Program-made: the position numbers and the translations under genes
Shown: positions 42,002 to 50,519 of the stretch, one piece after another
How positions within the stretch are numbered: position 1 is the first letter of the stretch
Layout: each line of letters starts with the position of its first letter
The notes under the pieces: model-generated
What the model was told of the DNA's origin: nothing
Databases searched by the model: none
What the model saw: the letters and a program-made list of their open reading frames with translations, nothing else
DNA from: CAZFHA01 sp964518595
Lineage (GTDB): Bacteria; Bacillota; Clostridia; Saccharofermentanales; Saccharofermentanaceae
Assembly: GCA_964518595.1 (NCBI GenBank)
Contig: CAZFHA010000020.1
Span: 4,324-68,323, forward strand
Length of the DNA: 64,000 nt
Direction: 5' to 3'

Positions 42002-42030
42002 ATTATACTTGGATCAGGTTTCCCTGCCAA
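42002..42030 (-). promoter_or_regulatory. Promoter of the beta-helix gene pair
   Basis: On the minus strand, TTGGCA (42025-42030), 17 bases and TATAAT (42002-42007) form a good promoter. The leader of about 120 bases contains a hairpin, AGTAGT/ACTACT, at 41965-41985. Confidence 0.7.
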
Positions 42031-42150
42031 CAGGTAAATAGTTCCCCATAACGCTACTTGGTTTGTAATATTGGAGCCGATTCTTCATACGAAAAATAAT
42101 CTAGTCTCTGGAAAACCCTTAACGTAAAAGCCAACAACTATTAGTATATT

Positions 42151-42579
42151 CTATCTAATTCTTGCAAAAATCTCATTACGAGAAAGTGATCCCTCTTCAA
42201 GTGCTTTCAAGATTTTATGTTGTGCCTCAGTCAATTTATCTTGGTGTCCAACTTGGTGCTTGTCTTGCACAATAATACTATGTAATAGAGCCGAAAGAAT
42301 GAATTCAATAAATACGCCAGAGTCGTTAGCACGACAGGCATTTTGAATTGCCTGATAATATTGGGGTCTATTCTGATATAGAACGGACTCCATTGGAATC
42401 CACGCAAAAATCAGATTCCATTTTGCCAGTAATAGCCTCTGCCAAAGTCTCCCCATGCGTCCATTACCATCTGCAAATGGGTGAATAATCTCAATTTCAT
42501 CATGCATAATGGCACTCTTCAGCACCGGATGAAGCTCCGATTCCTTCGCCCATGTAAAAAAGTTCAGGGAAAATACTTG
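42151..42579 (-). pseudogene. Fic-domain protein fragment, truncated at both ends
   Basis: The frame encodes the second half of a Fic AMP-transferase: FTWAKESELHP, then IIHPFADGNGRMGRLWQRL with the catalytic His and the phosphate-binding loop, then ALLHSIIVQD and the start of a winged helix. Homology clearly continues upstream of the only start-like codon (a GTG that is an internal Val at 42525) to about 42579, where an in-frame TAA stands. The N-terminal half is missing. The C-terminus stops after the first helix of the usual winged domain. No ribosome site exists. It is a decayed gene, sitting between the beta-helix promoter and a DHFR-like gene. Confidence 0.8.
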
Positions 42580-42647
42580 TTAATTAAACCACGAAAGTCT
42601 ATAGTGACAATACTATAAACCTAAGATAATTTACTACGAGGTAGGAT

Positions 42648-43187
42648 ATGAGCCAAACAATTTTATATATTGCTATGAGTCTTGACGGTTATATTGCCGA
42701 CATTAACGGTGGAGTCAGTTGGCTTTCAGGTCAGGATATAAATGACCAGAACCCAGGAAGCTATCCAGATTTTTTAGAGACCATAGATACAATTATCATG
42801 GGGTCTAAGACCTATGAGCAAATCATCACAGAACTATCTCCCCAGGTCTGGGTTTATAAGGGAAAGAAGACCTATGTAGTAACCTATAAAACACCAAGCT
42901 TAGAAAGACCTGAAGTTAAGTTTACTAAGGAAAGCATTGACGATGTAATTAGGAAACTGAAAGACCAACCGGGAAAGGATATTTGGATCTGTGGTGGTGC
43001 CAGTATTGTCAACCAACTGTTAAAAGCAGATCTGATTGATAGCTTCCGTATTACAATCATACCAACCCTTTTGGGAGATGGTATTAGGCTATTTGAGAAA
43101 TTCGGCAGTGAAAAGAAACTTACGTTAGTGGACACGCTAACCTATAACGGCATGGTGGAACTCATCTATCGGCGTAGGGATGTATAG
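42648..43187 (+). CDS. Dihydrofolate reductase family (RibD C-terminal-like) protein
   Basis: A 179-residue protein of the bacterial DHFR-like/RibD_C group: LYIAMSLDGYIADINGGVSWL, then TIIMGSKTYEQI, KKTYVVTYKT, DIWICGGASIVNQLLKADLIDSFRITIIPTLLGDGIRLF. Members are NADPH-dependent reductases of unclear substrate, and differ from the folA protein at 24.6 kb. Start ATG 42648 with GAGGTAGG 4-8 bases upstream. It lies alone on the plus strand beside the fic remnant, which suggests an accessory region. Confidence 0.85.
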   Translation: MSQTILYIAMSLDGYIADINGGVSWLSGQDINDQNPGSYPDFLETIDTIIMGSKTYEQIITELSPQVWVYKGKKTYVVTYKTPSLERPEVKFTKESIDDVIRKLKDQPGKDIWICGGASIVNQLLKADLIDSFRITIIPTLLGDGIRLFEKFGSEKKLTLVDTLTYNGMVELIYRRRDV

Positions 43188-43355
43188 GTGCTAAAGATTT
43201 GCTTTCGTTCATAAGTTCGAGTGTGAAGTAGGAGAGAAGCCAATCTCTATTCAGGTTAGCTTCTCTTCCCAAACTTTGTAATTAGATACAAATTGCTTCT
43301 TGGCAGATAAGAGTATGAGGTGAAACTATTTTTTCGGTTAAGCGGCTCATAAGCT

Positions 43356-44642
43356 TTACCCCTTCACAACCCTCTCCGCCATAGCTACCCACTGGTGCAG
43401 CCGTTCCGGCTTATAGCCTACGGTAGAGATATCCTTCATAATAATTTCAACGGCACAGCCAGCAGAATCTAAAAGGAGTTGGCGCAGCTCTTTTTCGGCC
43501 TTTTCGATATCCCAAGCTCCTACAAAAACAGCCGGATTAGGCTTTATACTCACCACGTATTTGCCTTTACAAGCCTCCGCCATATTAGAGGGTTTGGCCC
43601 AGGCACTAACCGAGACCTTCCGCAAACGGGGTATCTTATCTAATAGTTCAATCTTCTTATCTAAGGGCTCGCAACAGCCATAATAATTCAGTCCAAAACG
43701 CTCTAGCCAACGCAGATCATGCTTTAAGGCAAACTCCCAATGCATTTCTGGCGAAACCTCACTAAAAATCTGAGCATTAGAACAGCCCCAGACCTGACTG
43801 GCTTTCGTCGGCTCACCCACTTGCGCCTTAGCTAAATCAGCAGTATAGCCGTATCCCCCTGAACCAATCCGGCTATTATCATTGTCGGATTCCAGAAGGC
43901 CAAGAGATTCTAGCTGATCCAGTTCTGAGCACCAAGCATCCACCATCCGTTCATAAGCCTCGTGAACCATTTCCGGACGCAGATAGAGGTCAAGCAGTGC
44001 TTCTTCTACACCCCACCAACGAATCAAAAAATCCCAAGGGGTATACCATATATTGCGTTGTCCCGTTAGCTTTACAGGTAAAATATCGGAAAATAAGTCT
44101 TTCATCACTGTCAAAGCCAAATCTGTCTCCGCTTTGAGCGGGGTAATTTGAGGGGATGTGATTTTAAAAATATCCTCTGGCTCTGTAATCTGAGGAATAA
44201 AATGGCGTGAATAGATTGGACTATCTTCATCTTGATGACGGGTATCCACCTGCTCGGAAAGGCCAAAACCTGTACTGTGATAAAGCTTCGGGCATTCCAG
44301 CCAAGGGTTAATCACCATGTCTCCCCTCAGGTATTTCCACTGATAAAGGGTACGCCGAAGTTCCCCTTCCAAGCGTCTCGCCCAAGGATGACTGGTTTTT
44401 AAGCTAAGTTCGCCATTATGATTCATTTCCTGCCAAGGCATCTCCGTAACCCAGAGCATGGGACGCGCCGGAGTCAGGTCATTCAGTGACTTCCAATCAG
44501 CTTTAGTAGCCTTATGTATGCTTAAGGCAGAAGTATCAGCCCACTGACTGGCCAACTCGCGTAAAACTACCTTCTCTTCAGGAGCTAAAGTGATATCTTT
44601 ATAGGTCAAAAATCGCTCGCCATGTTCAGTTCCATGAAACAT
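43356..44642 (-). CDS. Uroporphyrinogen decarboxylase-superfamily-like protein
   Basis: A 428-residue soluble protein resembling distant URO-D/methyltransferase barrel proteins of anaerobes. The second half has GLNYYGCCEPLDKKIELLDKIP, KVSVSAWAKPSNMAEACKGKYVVSIKPNPAVF and IIMKDISTVGYKPERLHQW, which fit this group. The Cys pair in GCCEPL may bind zinc, as in MtaA/CmuA-type enzymes. No corrinoid-binding protein gene is nearby, so a C1-transfer role is not supported by context. GAGGTGG precedes the ATG. It is 57 bases downstream of glmS on the same strand and may be read through from it. Confidence 0.6.
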   Translation of the reverse strand: MFHGTEHGERFLTYKDITLAPEEKVVLRELASQWADTSALSIHKATKADWKSLNDLTPARPMLWVTEMPWQEMNHNGELSLKTSHPWARRLEGELRRTLYQWKYLRGDMVINPWLECPKLYHSTGFGLSEQVDTRHQDEDSPIYSRHFIPQITEPEDIFKITSPQITPLKAETDLALTVMKDLFSDILPVKLTGQRNIWYTPWDFLIRWWGVEEALLDLYLRPEMVHEAYERMVDAWCSELDQLESLGLLESDNDNSRIGSGGYGYTADLAKAQVGEPTKASQVWGCSNAQIFSEVSPEMHWEFALKHDLRWLERFGLNYYGCCEPLDKKIELLDKIPRLRKVSVSAWAKPSNMAEACKGKYVVSIKPNPAVFVGAWDIEKAEKELRQLLLDSAGCAVEIIMKDISTVGYKPERLHQWVAMAERVVKG

Positions 44643-44699
44643 AAGCCACCTCGTTTTTTAGACAGTATGCCACAAAAATTCGAGGATTGAAAGATTATT

Positions 44700-46562
44700 T
44701 TATTCGACTGTTACACTTTTCGCTAGATTCCTGGGCTTATCCACATCGCAGCCACGGTGCAAAGCCATATAGTACGCGAATAATTGACAAGGGGTAACAG
44801 CCAGAGCCGGAGCCACTAAGCTGTCAATGTCGGGAATTTCAAAAACCACATCACAGACTTCATAGGCTCGTCGACAATTCTCGGGGGCAATCCCTAATAC
44901 TACAGCGCCCCGGGCTTTGACTTCCTGGATATTAGAAATCATTTTCTCCATCAGTGGTTCTTGGGTTAAGGGACATACCACTAGAGTCCCCGGTTCAATC
45001 AAAGCGATAGTACCATGCTTTAGTTCGCCGCCGGGATAGGCTTCAGAATGAATATAAGAAATTTCTTTTAGCTTTAAAGAGGCTTCCATAGCTAAGGCAT
45101 AATCAAGACCACGCCCAATAAAGAAAATGCTATCGGCATTAAAATGGGCAGCGGAAAAACGCTGGATTTCTTCTTGACGCTCTAAAACAGATTGAATTTT
45201 TTCCGGAAGGGACACGAGGTCTTGTTGTAACTGCTGGTAGCGCTCCTGATCTATCTTATCTAATTGCCAAGCCATTTCAAAGGCTAGAAGATAAAGACAA
45301 ACTAACTGGGTATTATAGGCCTTGGTGGAGGCTACGGCAATTTCCGGTCCTGCCGCCGTATAAAGTACATAATCGGCTTCCCGGGCAATAGAACTGCCAA
45401 TCACGTTTACAATGGCCAGAACCTTGGCCTTATGGGCTTTGGCTTCCCGCAGAGCGGCTAAACTATCAAGGGTTTCTCCTGATTGGCTGATAATAATAAC
45501 CAAAGAATTTTCATCCACTAAAGGCTCTCGATAGCGAAATTCTGAGGCCACATCTACCACGACAGGAATACGTAGTAGTTTTTCAAAGACATATTTGCCT
45601 ACATACCCGGCATGGTAGGCCGTGCCGCAAGCCACAATATGAATGTCACGATAACCCAGAAGCTCCTCTTTAGAAAAAGTAAAATTTTCAAATACAATCT
45701 TGTCTTCCTTTAGTCGTGCTCCCATGGCTGCCGCCACCGCTTTAGGTTCTTCAAACATTTCCTTCATCATAAAATGCTCATAACCACCTCGTTCGGCAGC
45801 TTGCTCGTCCCAGTCTACCTGCAGGGGCAAGCGGTTCACCGGATCTCCATGAACACTATAGAGCTTAACGGAATCTCGCTGCAAAACGGCAATTTCATGA
45901 TCTTCCAAGACTAAAACTTGACGGGTATAGGCCAAAAGTGCCGGAATATCAGAGGCTAAAAAATTCTCATTTTCACCCAAGCCGATAACTAAGGGACTGT
46001 CTTTTCGAGCCGCTACCATAGTGTCTGGATAATCTAAGGAAAGTACGCCTAAGGCATAGGAGCCTTCAACTTCCAGCAGAGCCATTTGCACCGCAGAAAA
46101 GAGATCAAAATTCGCTTGGGTATAGAAATGATAATCAATTAAGTGGGCTAATACTTCGGTATCGGTTTGAGACAAAAAAACATAGCCCTTTTCCACCAAG
46201 TGATGGCGAAGTTGGATATAATTTTCGACAATCCCATTATGAACCACACAAATTCTACCGCTACGGGATAGATGGGGATGGGAATTTTCGTCACTGGGCA
46301 CTCCATGAGTCGCCCAACGGGTATGTCCTAAACCAATATGAATCTGAGCTGTAGATGTATTATCAGGCTTTAACAAGCCCTCCGCCCGTAATTGCTCTTC
46401 AAGAACACTCAGCCGCCCTTGCTTCTTCTCAACTTCTAATTTGTTATTTCGTAAAAAAGCTACGCCCGCCGAGTCATAACCACGATATTCTAAGCGCGCC
46501 AACCCTGACACCAGGATAGGTAGAGCCTCCTGTTGACCAATATATCCCACAATTCCACACAT
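44700..46562 (-). CDS. glmS: Glutamine-fructose-6-phosphate aminotransferase (isomerizing)
   Basis: GlmS makes glucosamine-6-phosphate, the entry to peptidoglycan precursors. The protein of 620 residues has Cys2 as the glutaminase nucleophile (CGIVGYIGQQ), RLEYRGYDSAG, HTRWATHG, then two SIS domains (ACGTAYHAGYVGKYV, ISQSGETLDSLAAL, GRGLDYALAMEASLKLKEISYIHSEAY) and the C-terminal AKSVTVE. Only 22 bases separate it from glmM, leaving no space for a glmS ribozyme. It is the third gene of cdaA-glmM-glmS. Confidence 0.98.
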   Translation of the reverse strand: MCGIVGYIGQQEALPILVSGLARLEYRGYDSAGVAFLRNNKLEVEKKQGRLSVLEEQLRAEGLLKPDNTSTAQIHIGLGHTRWATHGVPSDENSHPHLSRSGRICVVHNGIVENYIQLRHHLVEKGYVFLSQTDTEVLAHLIDYHFYTQANFDLFSAVQMALLEVEGSYALGVLSLDYPDTMVAARKDSPLVIGLGENENFLASDIPALLAYTRQVLVLEDHEIAVLQRDSVKLYSVHGDPVNRLPLQVDWDEQAAERGGYEHFMMKEMFEEPKAVAAAMGARLKEDKIVFENFTFSKEELLGYRDIHIVACGTAYHAGYVGKYVFEKLLRIPVVVDVASEFRYREPLVDENSLVIIISQSGETLDSLAALREAKAHKAKVLAIVNVIGSSIAREADYVLYTAAGPEIAVASTKAYNTQLVCLYLLAFEMAWQLDKIDQERYQQLQQDLVSLPEKIQSVLERQEEIQRFSAAHFNADSIFFIGRGLDYALAMEASLKLKEISYIHSEAYPGGELKHGTIALIEPGTLVVCPLTQEPLMEKMISNIQEVKARGAVVLGIAPENCRRAYEVCDVVFEIPDIDSLVAPALAVTPCQLFAYYMALHRGCDVDKPRNLAKSVTVE

Positions 46563-46584
46563 AAATTATTGCCTCTTTCGTAAT

Positions 46585-47940
46585 TTATACGCCATAACGG
46601 GCAGAAATCAGTTCTACCAAACGCTCTGCCATAGAAGTGATTTCACCTAGATCCTCGCCTTCAATCATAACTCGAATCAGGGGTTCTGTTCCGGAAGCCC
46701 GTACCAGTATACGTCCTTTATCCTGAAGAACTTGTTCATACTTCTCAATAGCACTGGCTAGATCCGCATCTTCCAAGGCCTTATGCTTCTTGTCCTCGGG
46801 GATTCTTGCGGCTAACAGTACCTGGGGTAACACTTGAATAACTCCGGCAATTTTGGAAAGGGGTTTTTTACTTCTAACTACCACCCTTAGAAGGGCAAGA
46901 GCCGTTAAAATACCATCACCAGTAGTAGAGTGATCCAGTAAAATTACGTGTCCCGACTGCTCGCCGCCCAAGTTGTAACCACCGGCCAGCATCTTTTCTA
47001 AGACGTAGCGATCCCCCACCTTGGTCTTTTCTAGGATTAGATCTTCCTGACGGCACATAATATCCAGGCCTAAATTACTCATAACCGTTGCTACTACTGT
47101 ATTACCGGCTAATTCGTTATGACGCTTCATATCCAGTCCAATGATAGCCAAAATCATGTCTCCATCAATCAGATCGCCAAACTCATCCATAGCTAATAAT
47201 CGATCGGCATCCCCATCAAAAGCCAGCCCCAAATCGCAGCCTTCTCTTCTGATTAAGTCTCGTAAGCGGTTCATATGAGTTGAACCACAATTATCGTTAA
47301 TATTTAACCCATCCGGCTGATTACAAGTAACAAAAACATTGGCACCTAAATCCCGAAATAGTCCCGGTGCAATTTCTGAGACTGCTCCATTGGCACAATC
47401 AATGGCTATCTTTAAATCAGATATATCCACGCTTAAACGGCGCTTGATATGTTCGGCATAATCGTGACCGGCATCTTTCTTGTACATGCATTGTCCAATC
47501 TGAGAACCCACCGGCCGAAGGCGGTTGTTCTCGTCATAGTCTCTGACAATGGCTTCGATTTGGTCTTCAATATCATCCGGTAGCTTGAAGCCCGTAGCGG
47601 AAAAAAACTTAATCCCATTGTATTCATAGGAGTTATGAGAAGCGGATATCATCACCCCGGCGTCACAACGATATTTTCTGGTTAAGTAGGCAACCGCCGG
47701 TGTTGGGATTACTCCACAGAGAAACACATCGGCTCCAGCGGAACAAATACCGGCGATTAAAGCGGCCTCCAGCATAGCACAGGAGATTCGGGTATCTCTG
47801 CCAATTAAGATAGTTGGCTTATGGCTGGTCTCCCCTGCCAATACCATGGCTCCTGCCACCCCCAGTTTAAAAGCTAAGTCAGGGGTAAGCTCTTTGTTGG
47901 CAATTCCTCTCACACCATCGGTTCCAAATAAACGTTGCAT
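46585..47940 (-). CDS. glmM: Phosphoglucosamine mutase
   Basis: GlmM turns glucosamine-6-phosphate into glucosamine-1-phosphate. The protein has 451 residues. Visible marks are RLFGTDGVRGIAN, the phosphoserine loop VMISASHNSYEYNG (Ser101), the Mg loop AFDGDADRLLA, GGEQSGHVI and RASGTEPLIRVMIE. The frame is open to 48120, but the ATG at 47940 has GGAGGAGACAG upstream and matches the family. It begins 37 bases after the end of the CdaA-YbbR gene. CdaA and GlmM are known to interact in other Firmicutes. Confidence 0.97.
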   Translation of the reverse strand: MQRLFGTDGVRGIANKELTPDLAFKLGVAGAMVLAGETSHKPTILIGRDTRISCAMLEAALIAGICSAGADVFLCGVIPTPAVAYLTRKYRCDAGVMISASHNSYEYNGIKFFSATGFKLPDDIEDQIEAIVRDYDENNRLRPVGSQIGQCMYKKDAGHDYAEHIKRRLSVDISDLKIAIDCANGAVSEIAPGLFRDLGANVFVTCNQPDGLNINDNCGSTHMNRLRDLIRREGCDLGLAFDGDADRLLAMDEFGDLIDGDMILAIIGLDMKRHNELAGNTVVATVMSNLGLDIMCRQEDLILEKTKVGDRYVLEKMLAGGYNLGGEQSGHVILLDHSTTGDGILTALALLRVVVRSKKPLSKIAGVIQVLPQVLLAARIPEDKKHKALEDADLASAIEKYEQVLQDKGRILVRASGTEPLIRVMIEGEDLGEITSMAERLVELISARYGV

Positions 47941-47977
47941 CTGTCTCCTCCATATTCGTCCATTAATAAAATCCGGT

Positions 47978-49492
47978 CTAGGCGGCCGGCTCATCTGACA
48001 TAAAGTTTTCTCGGTAAATATTAACAGTGATAGTTTCAGGGTTCTTGCTCTCAATGCGGAAATATTCTGAGACCGAGGACTCAATTTCAATAGGCAATTC
48101 TTTGACCCCTTCATTTTCAATTCCAGAAAAGTCTATAAAAGCCTGCAAATCCGAACTAGTTAGACTATTGATTTGTTTCTGTCGTCCAACTAGGCTAATA
48201 GAAACTGTTGTAACCGGATATTCCGGTGCCAGACCTTGTTCGGTAAGAACCTCGGCACTTCTGAACTGTAAAGACGCAGTCATGGTTCTGGTTACCACAG
48301 GGTTCGTAGTTACTTGAATGTAGAGCCATAAACTAGCTGAAATCAATAGGGATACCACTAAGTAAAAGACTCGCCGGGAGGGTGGTATTCGCGATTTCTT
48401 CTTGGTTACCGTGGGCATGATTGGTTCTTTGGGCGGATTCTCCATGGCAATAGTACGGCAATAGGCGGCAGTTTCCGGATCAAGGTTCGGCTGATTTCCA
48501 TCCTGATCGGGCATGCAGACCTCGGCTGGACTTGATTCAGGCTTAGCCGGACTGGGCTTATTCTTGCGCCTTGATAAAGGCCAACGATAGCGCTGCTTAA
48601 TACGCTGAGCAATAGTAACCGGCGTATTCTCAACGCCCAGTAGGAAACGCAAATTCTTGCGCAGATCCTGCCCATTCTGCATCTGATGCAAAATCCCCGC
48701 TACGGCCAAAGAAATAGTACCCCGCTCTTCTGATACCGCCACGGCAATAGCGTCACCCAATTCGCTGGCACCAATAGCCGCCCGGTGACGTGTTCCAAGA
48801 TCATCTCGAACGTGAACATTATCTGCTAAGGGAATGTGACAGCGGGCAGCGGCAATCCGACCGCCGCGGATCAGAATAGCGCCGTCATGAAGGGGCGAGC
48901 CCTTATAAAATATCGATTGCAACATGGCATCGGAAACATCCGAATCAAGGGCTACGGCATTCTCTTGATCTATCAGTTCGCTAAGTCTTGAGCTCCGCTC
49001 AAAGATAATCAGTGCACCGGTATATTGTTTCCCCATCTTGACACAGGCTGCTACCACTTCATCGATCATCTTGGCCAAATCACTCTGGCTGGTTTCCTCG
49101 TCCGGTGAAATAGCATTAGACAAAGAGGAAAAGGATTTAAGTCCTACCGCCTCTAAAGCCCGCCGCAGTTCTGGCTGGAAAATCACCACAAAAGCAATAG
49201 CTACAACATAAAGCAGGCTATTGAAGAGAAAGTTTACAACTTCTAACCCTAGTAAACTACTGACGACAAAAAATAGTACAATCAGCAGTGCTCCTCGAAG
49301 TAGCTGCCAAGCCCGTGTCTCACGCATAAGACAAAGTAGTTTGTAAAGTACAAAGGTAATAAGAAGTATATCGGCAATGTATCTTATGATGTCGATGGGG
49401 CCGCCAAAAAAGAAAATGCCGTTGTTGAGGCCTTTAAACATTTCTTGAACGAAGCTAACAATTTGAGAAATAAATTCGCTTCCCAAGGGCAT
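47978..49492 (-). CDS. cdaA: CdaA-YbbR fusion: membrane diadenylate cyclase with a YbbR domain
   Basis: About 504 residues. Three membrane helices (about 38-55, 64-82, 86-107) lead to a diadenylate cyclase domain with DGA at 203-205 and RHR at 235-237, which makes c-di-AMP. CdaA normally stops near 270. Here a basic/Pro-rich linker (300-372), a fourth membrane helix (about 376-393) and one YbbR-type domain (about 398-500) follow. In most relatives YbbR/CdaR is a separate gene with several repeats. No ribosome site precedes possible internal starts in the linker. The start is uncertain: AAAGGAG stands 1 base before ATG 49492 but 7 bases before TTG 49486. The protein heads cdaA-glmM-glmS. Confidence 0.93.
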   Translation of the reverse strand: MPLGSEFISQIVSFVQEMFKGLNNGIFFFGGPIDIIRYIADILLITFVLYKLLCLMRETRAWQLLRGALLIVLFFVVSSLLGLEVVNFLFNSLLYVVAIAFVVIFQPELRRALEAVGLKSFSSLSNAISPDEETSQSDLAKMIDEVVAACVKMGKQYTGALIIFERSSRLSELIDQENAVALDSDVSDAMLQSIFYKGSPLHDGAILIRGGRIAAARCHIPLADNVHVRDDLGTRHRAAIGASELGDAIAVAVSEERGTISLAVAGILHQMQNGQDLRKNLRFLLGVENTPVTIAQRIKQRYRWPLSRRKNKPSPAKPESSPAEVCMPDQDGNQPNLDPETAAYCRTIAMENPPKEPIMPTVTKKKSRIPPSRRVFYLVVSLLISASLWLYIQVTTNPVVTRTMTASLQFRSAEVLTEQGLAPEYPVTTVSISLVGRQKQINSLTSSDLQAFIDFSGIENEGVKELPIEIESSVSEYFRIESKNPETITVNIYRENFMSDEPAA

Positions 49493-49521
49493 TCTCCTTT
49501 CACGAACAGTTCTAATCAAAC

Positions 49522-49530
49522 ATTATAGCA
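49522..49530 (-). promoter_or_regulatory. Extended -10 promoter of the cdaA-glmM-glmS operon
   Basis: TGCTATAAT on the minus strand (TATAAT at 49522-49527). No matching -35 is seen. Overlapping it is an inverted repeat GCACA-gttt-TGTGC, a possible operator. The start site would be about 20-25 bases before the start codon. Confidence 0.55.
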
Positions 49531-49549
49531 CAAAACTGTGCCAACATTT

Positions 49550-50518
49550 TCATCTTTCTTCGCGAAAATAGGGTACGCCAATGGCATGGGGTCCTCGCCA
49601 AGCATTTTTCCGACCATAGGTAATAATCAAGACGATAATGGTCAGGATGTAGGGATACATGTCCATAATGTACTGATTGAAAAAGACTTGAGATTCCAGC
49701 CCAGGAAATTGTTGAATGGTTAAGCCGATGATGGACAGTGCCCCAAAAACAAAGGCACCGCCAATGGCCTTCAAAGGATTCCAACGGACAAAAATTACTA
49801 AAGCTACCACGATCCAACCCTTGCCTCCGGTAATGTCCGCATGCCAGGTACGCTGCAGAACCAGCGGAATATAAAGACCGGCCAAACCACAGAGCATTCC
49901 GCCAATTATAATATACAAATACTTAGTTCTGGTTACGGATATTCCGGAAGCATCTGCCGCCGCAGGATTCTCGCCCACGGTTCTCAAGGTAAGTCCCGGC
50001 TTGGTCTTAAACAGAAAAAGCGTGGCGGCAATCGCTATTATAATCGCCCCATAGACAAAAACATCATGGGATAAAAAGGCAATATTTATAAAGCGTAAAA
50101 AAGGATTCTGCACATCACCTAGGGAAAAAGGGTGATAGCTAAAAAAAGCTGTAATGTGTTCTGGGGTATTCGTATTGGCTACGGTGCTGCCCAAGGTATT
50201 GGCAAGTCCAGCACCAAAGGCCGCCAAGGCCAAACCACTGACATTTTGATTGGCACGCAAAGTAACCGTCAAAACACCATAAAGCAAAGCACCGAATCCG
50301 GCTCCCAGAGCCGCAGCCACAAGGGTTAAAAATAAATTTTGGGTTCGTACAGCAGTGACATAGCCAATCGCCCCCCCCATTAGCATCATACCTTCGACAC
50401 CTAAATTTAAGTGGCCGGACCGCTCTGTGAGCAGCTCTCCAACGGTACCTAAAAGCAAAGAAACACTATAGGCTATAGCCGAGGCAATAAACGTAGCAAT
50501 AACAAACGACATATCCAT
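49550..50518 (-). CDS. Nucleoside ABC transporter permease 2
   Basis: A 322-residue BPD_transp_2-type permease with eight to ten hydrophobic segments. It is of the YufQ/NupQ kind, with GELLTERSGHLNLGVEGMMLMGGAIGYV near the start and VGENPAAADASGISVTRTKYLYIIIGGMLCGLAG in the coupling region. It pairs with the permease encoded immediately upstream (1 base between stop and start). Together with the ATPase and the BMP lipoprotein it forms a purine nucleoside importer. This is the last gene of the operon; the cdaA promoter begins just after its stop. Confidence 0.92.
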   Translation of the reverse strand: MDMSFVIATFIASAIAYSVSLLLGTVGELLTERSGHLNLGVEGMMLMGGAIGYVTAVRTQNLFLTLVAAALGAGFGALLYGVLTVTLRANQNVSGLALAAFGAGLANTLGSTVANTNTPEHITAFFSYHPFSLGDVQNPFLRFINIAFLSHDVFVYGAIIIAIAATLFLFKTKPGLTLRTVGENPAAADASGISVTRTKYLYIIIGGMLCGLAGLYIPLVLQRTWHADITGGKGWIVVALVIFVRWNPLKAIGGAFVFGALSIIGLTIQQFPGLESQVFFNQYIMDMYPYILTIIVLIITYGRKNAWRGPHAIGVPYFREER

Positions 50519-50519
50519 C

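Noticed and set aside
41945..42066. Possible TPP riboswitch upstream of the beta-helix gene, because of ACCTGATC followed by ATAAT on the minus strand
   Set aside because: The CTGAGA half of the thi-box is absent, and the same bases form a clean TTGGCA-17-TATAAT promoter.
42525..42527. GTG as start of a short intact Fic protein
   Set aside because: The GTG is an internal Val of the family motif, and homologous coding sequence continues upstream to a stop.
43228..43272. Inverted repeat AGAGAAGC/GCTTCTCT as terminator of the DHFR-like gene
   Set aside because: No U-run follows on either strand, so I cannot support termination.
46563..46584. glmS ribozyme
   Set aside because: Only 22 bases separate glmM from glmS, too few for the ribozyme core.
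49512..49817. 101-codon frame inside the permease gene on the same strand
   Set aside because: It is an out-of-frame shadow of the permease; its composition (many His, Cys and Trp) is not protein-like.
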